Source of the DNA: Blastococcus sp.
GTDB taxonomy: Bacteria; Actinomycetota; Actinomycetes; Mycobacteriales; Geodermatophilaceae
Assembly: GCA_025963345.1 (NCBI GenBank)
Contig: JAOPUS010000019.1
Span: forward strand, 1-37,663
Reading direction: 5' to 3'
DNA: 37,663 nucleotides
Part shown: positions 31,576 to 37,663 of the stretch, in pieces
Layout of the letters: the number at the start of each line of letters is the position of its first letter
Position numbering within the stretch: the stretch's first letter is position 1
Program-made: the position numbers and the translations under genes
The notes under the pieces: model-generated
What the model was told of the DNA's origin: nothing
The model's database searches: none
The model's input: only the letters and a program-made list of their open reading frames with translations

Positions 31576-32454
31576 GTGTCCGTTCACGTAGACCGGATCT
31601 TCCACACCACGCACATCGTCGAAGACATCACTCCCGTGTGGAAGAAGCACATGGAGGTCTTCGGGGCGCTCGCCTTCCGCGAGACGTACCTGGAGGCGCT
31701 CGACGTCGACATGCTCTGCATGTACATCGCCGACCACGGCTACGAGCCGATGGCGCCGCGCAGCGACCGGTCGCCGTTGATGGCCTACCTCAAGGCCTCG
31801 GGCAGCAGCATGCATTCGTTCGAGATGTACGTCGACGACCCGCGGGAAGCGGCCGCGGAGGTCCAGCGGCTCGGCGGGCAGGTCCTCGACGCGAGCGACA
31901 CCTTCTTCATGTTCCACCCGCGGACGACCGGCGGGATCATCGTCCAGGCCGCCGCCGACGACCGGGACCCGCTCGGCATGACCGGCAACGACCCCTACTT
32001 CCTGCCGAGCTGGAACCCCGACTGGCTGGTGGGTCACGCGTCCGGGGTGCGACGCCTGGCCGCGATGGTCTTCGGCGTGCCGGACGTCGAGCGCTCGCGC
32101 GGCTTCTTCACCGAGATCCTCGACGGCAAGGACCTGGGCACCCAGCCGGCCGCCGACGGCACGGAGCGCCAGTTCGTCGACGTCGCCGGGGAGATCATCT
32201 GCCTCGGCGGGCCGGCGGCCGACGGCGACGACCCGTTCTCGCAGTACGCCGCCGCCCGGAACTCCTGCTTCTACGCGCTGTGCTGGCTGGTCTCCGATCT
32301 CGAGCAGACCGAGGCCTACCTGACCGCGCGCGGGCTGCGCATCACCCGGGAGGACTGCGGGCTCGGCTCCTTCGCCGTCGAGCCCGACGACATGTTCGGC
32401 GTCCGGCACGAGTTCACGACCGTCTCCTACCGCGCGGGAGACGGGAATGGCTGA
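31576..32454 (+). CDS. Double-VOC-domain (glyoxalase/dioxygenase superfamily) protein
   Basis: A 292-residue protein of two VOC-type betaalphabetabetabeta domains. Domain 1 runs VDRIFHTTHIVEDITPVWKK to GGIIVQAAADD, with SMHSFEMYVDDPREAAAEVQ in the middle. Domain 2 is about residues 155-285 (RRLAAMVFGVPDVERSRGFF; FYALCWLVSDLEQTEAYLTA; FAVEPDDMFGVRHEFTTV). Two-domain size fits extradiol dioxygenases, but the His-His-Glu iron ligands of that family in domain 2 are not present, so I do not assign that activity. GTG 31576 is preceded by AAGGAG. It overlaps the hydrolase gene by eight bases, and the thioesterase follows, implying one operon. Confidence 0.85.
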   Translation: MSVHVDRIFHTTHIVEDITPVWKKHMEVFGALAFRETYLEALDVDMLCMYIADHGYEPMAPRSDRSPLMAYLKASGSSMHSFEMYVDDPREAAAEVQRLGGQVLDASDTFFMFHPRTTGGIIVQAAADDRDPLGMTGNDPYFLPSWNPDWLVGHASGVRRLAAMVFGVPDVERSRGFFTEILDGKDLGTQPAADGTERQFVDVAGEIICLGGPAADGDDPFSQYAAARNSCFYALCWLVSDLEQTEAYLTARGLRITREDCGLGSFAVEPDDMFGVRHEFTTVSYRAGDGNG

Positions 32455-33286
32455 CGGCGGACCGCGCCTGTCCCACTCGGTCACCGTCGACGGCGTCGAG
32501 GTCCGCTACGGCATCCGCGGCGCGGGCGACCGGGACCTCCTGCTGGTGCACGGCAGCGGAGCGCACCACATGTGGTGGCACGCAGTGGCGCCGGAACTGG
32601 AGAAGACCTGGCGGGTGATCAGCGTCGACCTCAGCGGGCACGGGGACAGCGGGCACCGCGACGACTACGACGCCGCGACATGGGCCGAGGAGCTGATGGC
32701 CGTGCTCCGGGCGGCCGGTGCGCAGCGCCCCATCGTGGCCGCGCACAGCCTGGGTGGACGGGTGGCGCTGCTCGCGGTGAGTCGGTACCCGGAGGAGTTC
32801 GCCGGCCTGGTGCTGTTCGACGCCGGGATCTGGGCGCCCGACCATCTGCTCGACTCGCCGCTGCCCCCGCGCACCGCGCGACCGCCACGGCTCTATCCCA
32901 CGCTCGAGGAAGCACGGGCGCGGTTCCGTCTCATGCCGCCGCAGCCGCAGCCGCCCGCGGAGATCCTCGACCCGGTGGCGGAGTACTCCATGCGAGCGGT
33001 CGAGGGCGGCTGGGTTTGGAAGCACGACGGCGGCGGTTTCCCGACGCTGTACGAGGAGGTCATCGAGCGCGCGGCGGCCACGGTCGCCGTCCCGGTGGCC
33101 TACGTCTCCGGCGGGGCGAGCAGCGTCGTCGACGATGCCCGGGCCGAGCGGGCGGCGTCGACCATCCCGAACGTGACGACGGTCCGGCTACCGGGCGTCC
33201 ACCACCACCTCACCCTCGAGGTCCCCGAGTCGTGCGCTCGGCTCATCGACGAACTGGGCGGCCGGCAGCTGTCCCGGTCCACCTGA
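32447..33286 (+). CDS. Alpha/beta-hydrolase fold enzyme
   Basis: A 279-residue hydrolase. The oxyanion motif is LLLVHGSGAHHMWW (about 32-44), and the nucleophile Ser101 is in VAAHSLGGRVA. An acid is plausible in the GGASSVVDDARAE region, and the final His is in LPGVHHHLTLE. The cap region (about 130-195) is Pro- and Arg-rich. Relatives include meta-cleavage-product hydrolases, haloperoxidase-like esterases and lactonases, so the substrate is open. It begins eight bases inside the VOC gene and is followed 10 bases later by an acyl-CoA thioesterase, so the three genes are co-expressed. Confidence 0.9.
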   Translation: MADGGPRLSHSVTVDGVEVRYGIRGAGDRDLLLVHGSGAHHMWWHAVAPELEKTWRVISVDLSGHGDSGHRDDYDAATWAEELMAVLRAAGAQRPIVAAHSLGGRVALLAVSRYPEEFAGLVLFDAGIWAPDHLLDSPLPPRTARPPRLYPTLEEARARFRLMPPQPQPPAEILDPVAEYSMRAVEGGWVWKHDGGGFPTLYEEVIERAAATVAVPVAYVSGGASSVVDDARAERAASTIPNVTTVRLPGVHHHLTLEVPESCARLIDELGGRQLSRST

Positions 33287-33296
33287 CGGAGGCGCC

Positions 33297-34103
33297 ATGA
33301 ACGACGATTTCGCAGCACTGCTGGACATGGAGCAGACAGCGCCCGACCGGTTCGAGGCCGTACCGGCCGGAGAGGGCCATCTGTTCGGCGGATACACGCT
33401 GGCGCTGGCGCTGCGAGCGGCAGCCACGACCGTTGCCGATCACCTGCGGCCGCAGTCCCTGCATGCCTACTTCCTCGACCCCGGTCTCGCCGGCCGCCCG
33501 CTCACCATCGACGTCCAGCGGTGGCGCGACGGTCGCTCCTTCGCCGTCCGTCAGGTCGCCGTCGGCCAGAACGGTGGGACACCCCTGCTCGTGACGGCGT
33601 CCTTCCACGTCGGCGAGGAGGGCCCCGACTGGCACGAGACGCTCGCGGTTCCCCCGCCCGGCCCGGACGAACTGCGCACGGACGTCTCGATGCTGGGCGC
33701 CATCGATCCGGTGGAGTTCCGGCCGGTGGGCGGGCTGCGGGACGAGAAGCCCGCAGACCTGCTCCCGCGCATGCACCCCTACTGGGCCCGCCCCAGGCGG
33801 CCGCTCCCCAGCGACCCGATCCTGCACGCGTGCGCGCTGGCATTCGTCTCGGACTACATGGTGGTCTCCTCCGCGCAGGTGCTGGACGCTCCGGCGTCCG
33901 CCGACAGCGTGGTCGTCACGCTCGACCACGCGCTCTGGTTCCACCGCCCCGGCACCTACGACGACTGGCTGCTGTACTCCGCCGAGCCCGCGTCGGTCGC
34001 GTCCGGCCGCGGGCTCAGTCGCGGCTCGGTGCACGACCGGGACGGACGACTGCTGGCCTCGTTCAGCCAGGAGGCGCTGATCCGCCCGCCACGTCCGCGG
34101 TGA
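33297..34103 (+). CDS. Acyl-CoA thioesterase, TesB-like double hotdog
   Basis: A 268-residue acyl-CoA thioesterase of the TesB/Acot8-like double-hotdog type. The N-terminal hotdog has GHLFGGYTLALALRAAATTV and the strands SLHAYFLDPGLAGRPLTIDV and GRSFAVRQVAVGQNG. The C-terminal hotdog has the hallmark SVVVTLDHALWFHRPGTYDD, WLLYSAEPASVASGRGLSRG and SVHDRDGRLLASFSQEALIR, with Asp, Ser/Thr and Gln positions of the active site. ATG 33297 has GGAGG upstream. Third gene of the VOC-hydrolase-thioesterase unit. Its last 41 bases overlap the converging TetR gene. It probably releases free acid from a CoA thioester in the same pathway as the DUF35/thiolase-like genes (inference). Confidence 0.88.
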   Translation: MNDDFAALLDMEQTAPDRFEAVPAGEGHLFGGYTLALALRAAATTVADHLRPQSLHAYFLDPGLAGRPLTIDVQRWRDGRSFAVRQVAVGQNGGTPLLVTASFHVGEEGPDWHETLAVPPPGPDELRTDVSMLGAIDPVEFRPVGGLRDEKPADLLPRMHPYWARPRRPLPSDPILHACALAFVSDYMVVSSAQVLDAPASADSVVVTLDHALWFHRPGTYDDWLLYSAEPASVASGRGLSRGSVHDRDGRLLASFSQEALIRPPRPR

Positions 34104-34695
34104 CGACCGCGCGGAGGACGGCGAAGCTCTCGTCGAGCAGTTCGGCCAGGTCGCGCCGGCTGCTCAGCCATCCTGCGTAGGACCGTTCCAGGGCGATCGC
34201 GGCGAGTGCCGCAGCGGCGTAGCAGCGCTCGTCCGGGTGCTCCAGCGACCTGCGGGCGGCGAGAGCCTGGGCGACTGCGGCGTTGTGCTGGGCCGTGGCC
34301 CGGGTGTGGTGGCCGGCGAGCGTCGTGGATTCCCGCACCGCCCGGTAGTAGAGGCGGATGCGCTGCTTGAGCGGGGTGAGCAGGGGCGTCAGCGACCCGA
34401 GGGTGGCCGCCAGGGCGGCGAGGTCGCCGAGCTCGGCCGGTTGGTCGGGCAGGGCGCGGACGACGGCGCGGTTGAAGGCGTCCCCACCGAAGAGGAGGAC
34501 CCGGTCCTTCGACTCGAAGTAGCGGAAGAAGGTCCGCGGCGAGACGCCGGCCCACTCGGTGATCTCCTCCACCGAGGTCGCGTCGTAACCCTTGGCTGCG
34601 AACAGCGACAGCGCTGCCTCGACCAGAGCCTGGCGGGTCTCCTCCCGGTGGGCGCTGCGGGCGTCCGGCCGCCTGTCAGCGGATCCGCCGGCCAT
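34063..34695 (-). CDS. TetR-family regulator of the thiolase-like/DUF35 operon
   Basis: A 210-residue repressor-type protein. The HTH is HREETRQALVEAALSLFAAK, GYDATSVEEITEWAGVSPRT, then FFRYFESKDRVLLFGGDAFN, the standard TetR domain. The C-terminal ligand domain is helical, with KQRIRLYYRAVRESTTLAGH and AALAAIALERSYAGWLSSRR, ending in an Ala/Gly-rich tail. ATG 34695 has GGGAGC just upstream. It starts 11 bases after the thiolase-like stop, so it is the last gene of DUF35-thiolase-TetR, which suggests autoregulation of that operon and perhaps of the facing VOC operon. It overlaps the thioesterase end by 41 bases. Confidence 0.9.
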   Translation of the reverse strand: MAGGSADRRPDARSAHREETRQALVEAALSLFAAKGYDATSVEEITEWAGVSPRTFFRYFESKDRVLLFGGDAFNRAVVRALPDQPAELGDLAALAATLGSLTPLLTPLKQRIRLYYRAVRESTTLAGHHTRATAQHNAAVAQALAARRSLEHPDERCYAAAALAAIALERSYAGWLSSRRDLAELLDESFAVLRAVVTADVAGGSAPPG

Positions 34696-34706
34696 GTCGC
34701 TCCCGG

Positions 34707-35873
34707 TCAGGCGCCGCTGGGCTCGGTCGACACGATCATCGCGCCGGCCTGCGGGCCGTGGGCGTTCCCGATCGCCGCGACCGTGGCGCCCGGGACCTGC
34801 CGCGGTCCGCACTCGCCGCGGAGCTGGAGCACCGCCTCGGTCAGGTGCGCCAGGCCGTGCAGGCGTCCCTCGGCGAGCTGACCGCCGTGGGTGTTCAACG
34901 GCATGCGGCCTCCGGGGTTGATCGTGCGTCCGCCGTCGACCCAGTCGCCGAACTCCCCGATGCCGCACATCTTCAGGGCCTCGACCCAGGAGATCGTGAT
35001 GTGGGTGAAGCCGTCGTAGAGCTCCAGCAGGTCGACGTCGTCCGGGGTGAAGGAGGACCGCTCCCACAGCGTCTCGCCGCACCTGATCGTGCCGCCGAAC
35101 AGGAAGTCGTCGCCCAGCGACCAGTCGGGCCTGCTGCCGGTGCCGAAGGCCATCGAGTCGATGTAGACCGGCTCCGTCGGCAGGTCGGCCGCCCGCTCGG
35201 CAGTGGTGATCACAGCCGCGCAGGCACCGTTGACGGGGAGGTCGCAGTCGAGCAGGTGCAGCGGCTCGGCGAGCATCCTCGAGTTGAGGTAGTCCTCCAT
35301 GGTGACCTCCTTGCGGAGCACGGCGCGCTCGTTGTCCGCGCTCCACTTGCGGGCGTTGACCGCGATGTGGCCCCAGTCCTCGATCGACGCGCCGTACTCG
35401 TGCATGCGCCGCTGCATCCGCATGCCCATGGACGGGATCAGCGCCTGGACCCCGTAGATCAACGCTTCCGACATCCCGTTCGGGCCGGGTGCCGGCGGCG
35501 GCGGCACGGCGGCGATCGTGCCCGTGTTCCCGGCCGCTTGGGTGATGCAGCGGTACACGACGGCCGTCTCGCACATGCCGCTCGCCACGGCCATGTACGC
35601 CGCCATCGCGCTGGCCAGGCCCGAGGGTCCCGAACCCATGATGTCCTGGTAGACGACGAGGTTGTCGATGCCCAGGCCCTTCTGGACGTAGGTGCACATC
35701 GGGGAATCGGTCCCGAAGCTGTACTCGAAGATCCCGTCGACGTCCTTGCCGGTCACTCCGGCGTCCCGCATCGCGTTCTTCGACGCGATCAGGGCGAGGC
35801 GTTCCGGCGACGGAGTGATCCCGCCCCGGGTGATCTCGGAGTAACCGACCCCGCTCACGGCAACCTTGCGCAT
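34707..35873 (-). CDS. Thiolase-fold lipid-transfer-like protein lacking the N-terminal Cys (Ltp2-like)
   Basis: A 388-residue thiolase-fold protein. It opens MRKVAVSGVGYSEITRGGIT and keeps the fold motifs DAGVTGKDVDGIFEY, LDCDLPVNGACAAVITTAER, LLELYDGFTHITISWVEALK and NPGGRMPLNTHGGQLAEG. At the place of the nucleophilic cysteine it has GPSG (82-85), and at the C-terminal catalytic motif GNAHGPQAG instead of CxGGG. So it cannot perform ordinary thiolysis. This is the pattern of Ltp2-type proteins, which with a DUF35 partner act as retro-aldolases in steroid side-chain degradation. The neighbouring upstream gene is DUF35. Other known thiolase-like/DUF35 pairs have unknown substrates, so steroid use is only one possibility. 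ATG 35873 has GGAGG upstream. Confidence 0.88.
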   Translation of the reverse strand: MRKVAVSGVGYSEITRGGITPSPERLALIASKNAMRDAGVTGKDVDGIFEYSFGTDSPMCTYVQKGLGIDNLVVYQDIMGSGPSGLASAMAAYMAVASGMCETAVVYRCITQAAGNTGTIAAVPPPPAPGPNGMSEALIYGVQALIPSMGMRMQRRMHEYGASIEDWGHIAVNARKWSADNERAVLRKEVTMEDYLNSRMLAEPLHLLDCDLPVNGACAAVITTAERAADLPTEPVYIDSMAFGTGSRPDWSLGDDFLFGGTIRCGETLWERSSFTPDDVDLLELYDGFTHITISWVEALKMCGIGEFGDWVDGGRTINPGGRMPLNTHGGQLAEGRLHGLAHLTEAVLQLRGECGPRQVPGATVAAIGNAHGPQAGAMIVSTEPSGA

Positions 35874-35942
35874 GCTGACGACCTCCGGACAGAGAAAAGA
35901 ATGAGTGACGGCGTCAGGTGGCGCCGGAACCGTTCGCGAGCG

Positions 35943-36365
35943 CTAGGCCGGCATGAACTGCGGGATCAGCGTGCCGTCGCCGATGTCCTCGAAGGTGACC
36001 TGCACGGGCATGTCGATGCGCACGGCCTCCGGCTCGACGTCGACGATGTTCGTGTACATCCGGACACCGGGTGCGTCGTCGAGGTCGATCAGCGCGATGA
36101 CGTACGGCGGCGTGAACGCCGGATGAAAGCCGTGCCGGACGATGGCGAACGAGTACACCGTGCCGCGGCCGGACACCTCGGAGTACCCGAGGTTCTCGGA
36201 CTGGCAGTTCGTGCAGAGCGCCGACGGATAGTGGATGAACGTCGCACAGTCGGCGCACTGCTGGATGGCGAGCGTGCGCTTCTGCGCGGCCTCCCAGAAC
36301 CCCTCCGACACGTCGTTGTAGTAGGGGTGGGGCCGGGGCGGGTTGAACTCCAGGTCAGCTGTCAC
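35943..36365 (-). CDS. DUF35 / Zn-ribbon OB-fold protein (acyl-CoA partner of thiolase-like protein)
   Basis: A 140-residue two-part protein. The N-terminal rubredoxin-like zinc ribbon has Cys37, Cys40, Cys51 and Cys54 (QQCADCATFIHYPSALCTNC). The C-terminal OB fold has SGRGTVYSFAIVRHGFHPAF, PPYVIALIDLDDAPGVRMYT and VQVTFEDIGDGTLIPQFMPA. DUF35 proteins bind acyl-CoA and pair with thiolase-like proteins, as ChsH2 does with Ltp2. GTG 36365 is the start, with GGAGG about 11-12 bases upstream. First gene of the operon; 69 bases separate it from the thiolase-like gene. The small gap between them contains no open frame. Confidence 0.9.
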   Translation of the reverse strand: MTADLEFNPPRPHPYYNDVSEGFWEAAQKRTLAIQQCADCATFIHYPSALCTNCQSENLGYSEVSGRGTVYSFAIVRHGFHPAFTPPYVIALIDLDDAPGVRMYTNIVDVEPEAVRIDMPVQVTFEDIGDGTLIPQFMPA

Positions 36366-36571
36366 GGACGGGCGTTCCCTCCGGGGTCGGACCGGCGACG
36401 TTCTGGCCGGTGGGCCGGTGCCTCGTCCCGCCATCCGCGTGCGGGCGATCTGACACTCGACTGCCAGGAACGTAGCCCTGCCGAGAGCTCGGTGACCAGC
36501 CCTTGCCGTATCGCCGGACGACCGATAGCCGACGACTGCCCGCGATGGTCGCTGGTGTCAGCACACTGCCA

Positions 36572-36604
36572 CCACCGATGGCGCCGACGCTGCACCATCG
36601 GTGG
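36572..36604. terminator. Hairpin downstream of the small CxxC gene
   Basis: CCACCGATGG (36572-36581) pairs perfectly with CCATCGGTGG (36595-36604) around 13 bases. It begins 11 bases after the stop of the minus-strand gene at 36616 and 207 bases upstream of the DUF35 start. Probably a terminator. No U-tract. Confidence 0.55.
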
Positions 36605-36615
36605 GGAGGACGGGT

Positions 36616-36837
36616 TCAGACCCAGGGCGTCCCCGTGTCCCTGCTGCAGACCGGGCAGGCGTGCTCGTCGGCGCCCTCCGGGGGCCAGTCACCGACGATC
36701 ACGTCCACCTCGACGCCGCACTCGGCCCGGAACGGGCCCTCCTTCCGCGCCGCAGCGGCGATCACGGCGTGACGCTCCCCGACCGGGCGACCGTCCGCGC
36801 CCGCCCGGCGCCCGATCACGTACTCGCTGTCACTCAT
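36616..36837 (-). CDS. Small conserved-looking protein with C-terminal CxxC
   Basis: A 73-residue protein (from ATG 36837; GTG 36843 also possible) with no TM or signal segment. It has YVIGRRAGADGRPVGERHAV, FRAECGVEVDVIVGDWPPEG and the end ADEHACPVCSRDTGTPWV. The CPVC plus an earlier Cys could bind a metal, as in tiny zinc-ribbon-like proteins. I do not recognise the family. No strong ribosome site is visible. It lies between DUF35 and cydB, all minus, and is followed by a hairpin. Confidence 0.6.
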   Translation of the reverse strand: MSDSEYVIGRRAGADGRPVGERHAVIAAAARKEGPFRAECGVEVDVIVGDWPPEGADEHACPVCSRDTGTPWV

Positions 36838-36880
36838 GGGCACGGAGTACCACGGCGGGCCGCTCCCGGCGCCCGGAACG

Positions 36881-37663
36881 TCACCGGTGCCCGGCGGCGC
36901 TCGCTGGAAGAGGACCCCGCTGGAAGAGGACGTAGAGGTACAGCAGCGCCGGGATCAGGGCCACCGCGCCTGCGACCAGCGCGACGAGCACGGCCACCAG
37001 GGTCGGCCGGCCCGCGGCCGCCTCCTCGATGGTCAGCTCCGGGAGCAGCAGATACGGGTACTGGGCCACGGCCCAGCCGACGAGGATCGCGGTGACGGCG
37101 AGTGCCGACGTCGCCCGCGCCGCGACGTAGCGCCGGAGCGCGAGCAGCACGAGCGCAGCCAAGCCCGCCGCGATCGAGAGCACCACGACCGGCGCGGCCC
37201 GCCCGGTCAGACCGTCGAACAGCAGAGGGGCGTCGGCCCGGAGCACGAAGAGGCCGGCCAGGCCGACCAGGCCGGTGACCGTCGCGGTTCCGAGGGCGCG
37301 GAGACGGAACTGATCGGCAAGGTCGACGGCGCCTTCCCGGCGGGCGTCCGCGCAGAGGAACACCGCCGCGAGGTATGCGCAGACGAGCACGGCGAGCACT
37401 CCCCCGAGCACGGACGTCGGGTTGACCCAGCTGGTGACGACGTCGCCGGCCGCGATCCCCGGGGGGACCCGGCCCGACGCGACGCCGCCCACGACGGCAC
37501 CGAGGAAATACGGGGTGACCAGGGAGGACAGCGCGAAGGATGCGCCGAGGAAACGGCGCATGCCCAGGGTGCTGATGCTCTTCCGGAACGCGAACGCGGC
37601 ACCACGGGCGATCATCCCGAACGCGGCGAGCGTGAGCGGGATGTAGAGCGTGCTGACGACGGC
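36881..37663 (-). CDS. cydB: Cytochrome bd oxidase subunit II, partial (C-terminal part)
   Basis: The C-terminal 260 residues of CydB, the membrane subunit of cytochrome bd quinol oxidase, a high-affinity oxygen reductase. The open frame continues off the right edge (PLTLAAFGMIARGAAFAFRK). Diagnostic parts are GASFALSSLVTPYFLGAVVG, VNPTSVLGGVLAVLVCAYLA, AQYPYLLLPELTIEEAAAGR and the final TM helix LIPALLYLYVLFQRGPLPAS. At least seven TM segments are visible. The stop is at 36881-36883. cydA is expected outside the window. It is followed by a 43-base gap to the small CxxC gene. Confidence 0.9.
   Translation of the reverse strand, partial: AVVSTLYIPLTLAAFGMIARGAAFAFRKSISTLGMRRFLGASFALSSLVTPYFLGAVVGGVASGRVPPGIAAGDVVTSWVNPTSVLGGVLAVLVCAYLAAVFLCADARREGAVDLADQFRLRALGTATVTGLVGLAGLFVLRADAPLLFDGLTGRAAPVVVLSIAAGLAALVLLALRRYVAARATSALAVTAILVGWAVAQYPYLLLPELTIEEAAAGRPTLVAVLVALVAGAVALIPALLYLYVLFQRGPLPASAAGHR

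Noticed and set aside
31576..33286. Extradiol dioxygenase plus meta-cleavage hydrolase for aromatic ring opening
   Set aside because: Sizes and order fit, but the His/His/Glu iron ligands are not found in domain 2 of the VOC protein, so the reaction is not supported.
34707..35873. Classical acetyl-CoA acetyltransferase (thiolase)
   Set aside because: The nucleophilic Cys and the C-terminal CxGGG motif are replaced, so thiolysis is not expected.

Overview
This is chromosomal DNA from a high-GC actinobacterium. Codon third positions are almost all G or C, GTG starts are common, and genes often overlap at GTGA. A type B succinate dehydrogenase (sdhC-sdhA-sdhB, no sdhD), HxlR, LLM-class and DUF1345-type genes, and a cytochrome bd oxidase fit a free-living aerobic soil or rock-surface actinobacterium. 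Geodermatophilaceae (Blastococcus/Geodermatophilus/Modestobacter) is my guess; it rests on general resemblance and is not proven by the sequence. I see no tRNA, rRNA, CRISPR array, insertion sequence or prophage.

Layout, left to right. Positions 1-664 hold gene remnants, including a frameshifted, internally deleted DUF1990 gene. Positions 661-2309 (minus) are an ABC exporter pair, followed by a formate/nitrite-family channel (2359-3174, minus). A large-subunit catalase (3354-5468, plus) has a stress-sigma-like promoter. Then come a two-TM membrane protein with a proline-rich tail (5525-6121), a sulfite-oxidase-like molybdoenzyme with its flavin reductase (6325-7684, minus), and sdhCAB (7844-11325), which ends in a strong hairpin. 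A secreted GH25-like protein (11398-12276, minus), an HxlR regulator overlapping a PaaI-type thioesterase (12587-13622), and two divergent membrane-bound GGDEF-EAL proteins (13627-18715) follow. A MmcQ/YjbR remnant, a CorA-type metal transporter, a secreted metallophosphoesterase, a DUF1028 protein, a small unknown protein and an LLM-class flavin oxidoreductase run to 23663.

Positions 23845-24725 are a decayed stretch: a DUF6220-like membrane gene with a missing start and a frameshift runs into the last cupredoxin domain of a multicopper oxidase. Next are a TetR/cupin divergent pair with a palindrome between them, a DUF1345-like membrane protein, another multiply frameshifted remnant (26781-27013), a LURP-one/scramblase-like protein, a small acidic repeat protein, glutathione peroxidase, a nitroreductase, an NTF2-like protein and a 14-TM efflux pump.

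The right end (31576-36365) looks like a small catabolic cluster: a double-VOC protein, an alpha/beta hydrolase and a TesB-like thioesterase on plus, facing DUF35, a thiolase-like protein without its N-terminal cysteine, and a TetR regulator on minus. The thiolase-like/DUF35 pair resembles the Ltp2-ChsH2 type of acyl-CoA retro-aldolase. The window closes with a small CxxC protein and a partial CydB.

The functional themes are redox and oxidative-stress metabolism, c-di-GMP signalling and acyl-CoA chemistry. The most unusual property is the number of visibly eroding plus-strand genes (five or six), either real gene decay or local sequence errors. I found no convincing wholly new multi-gene system; the best candidates for follow-up are listed in the findings.
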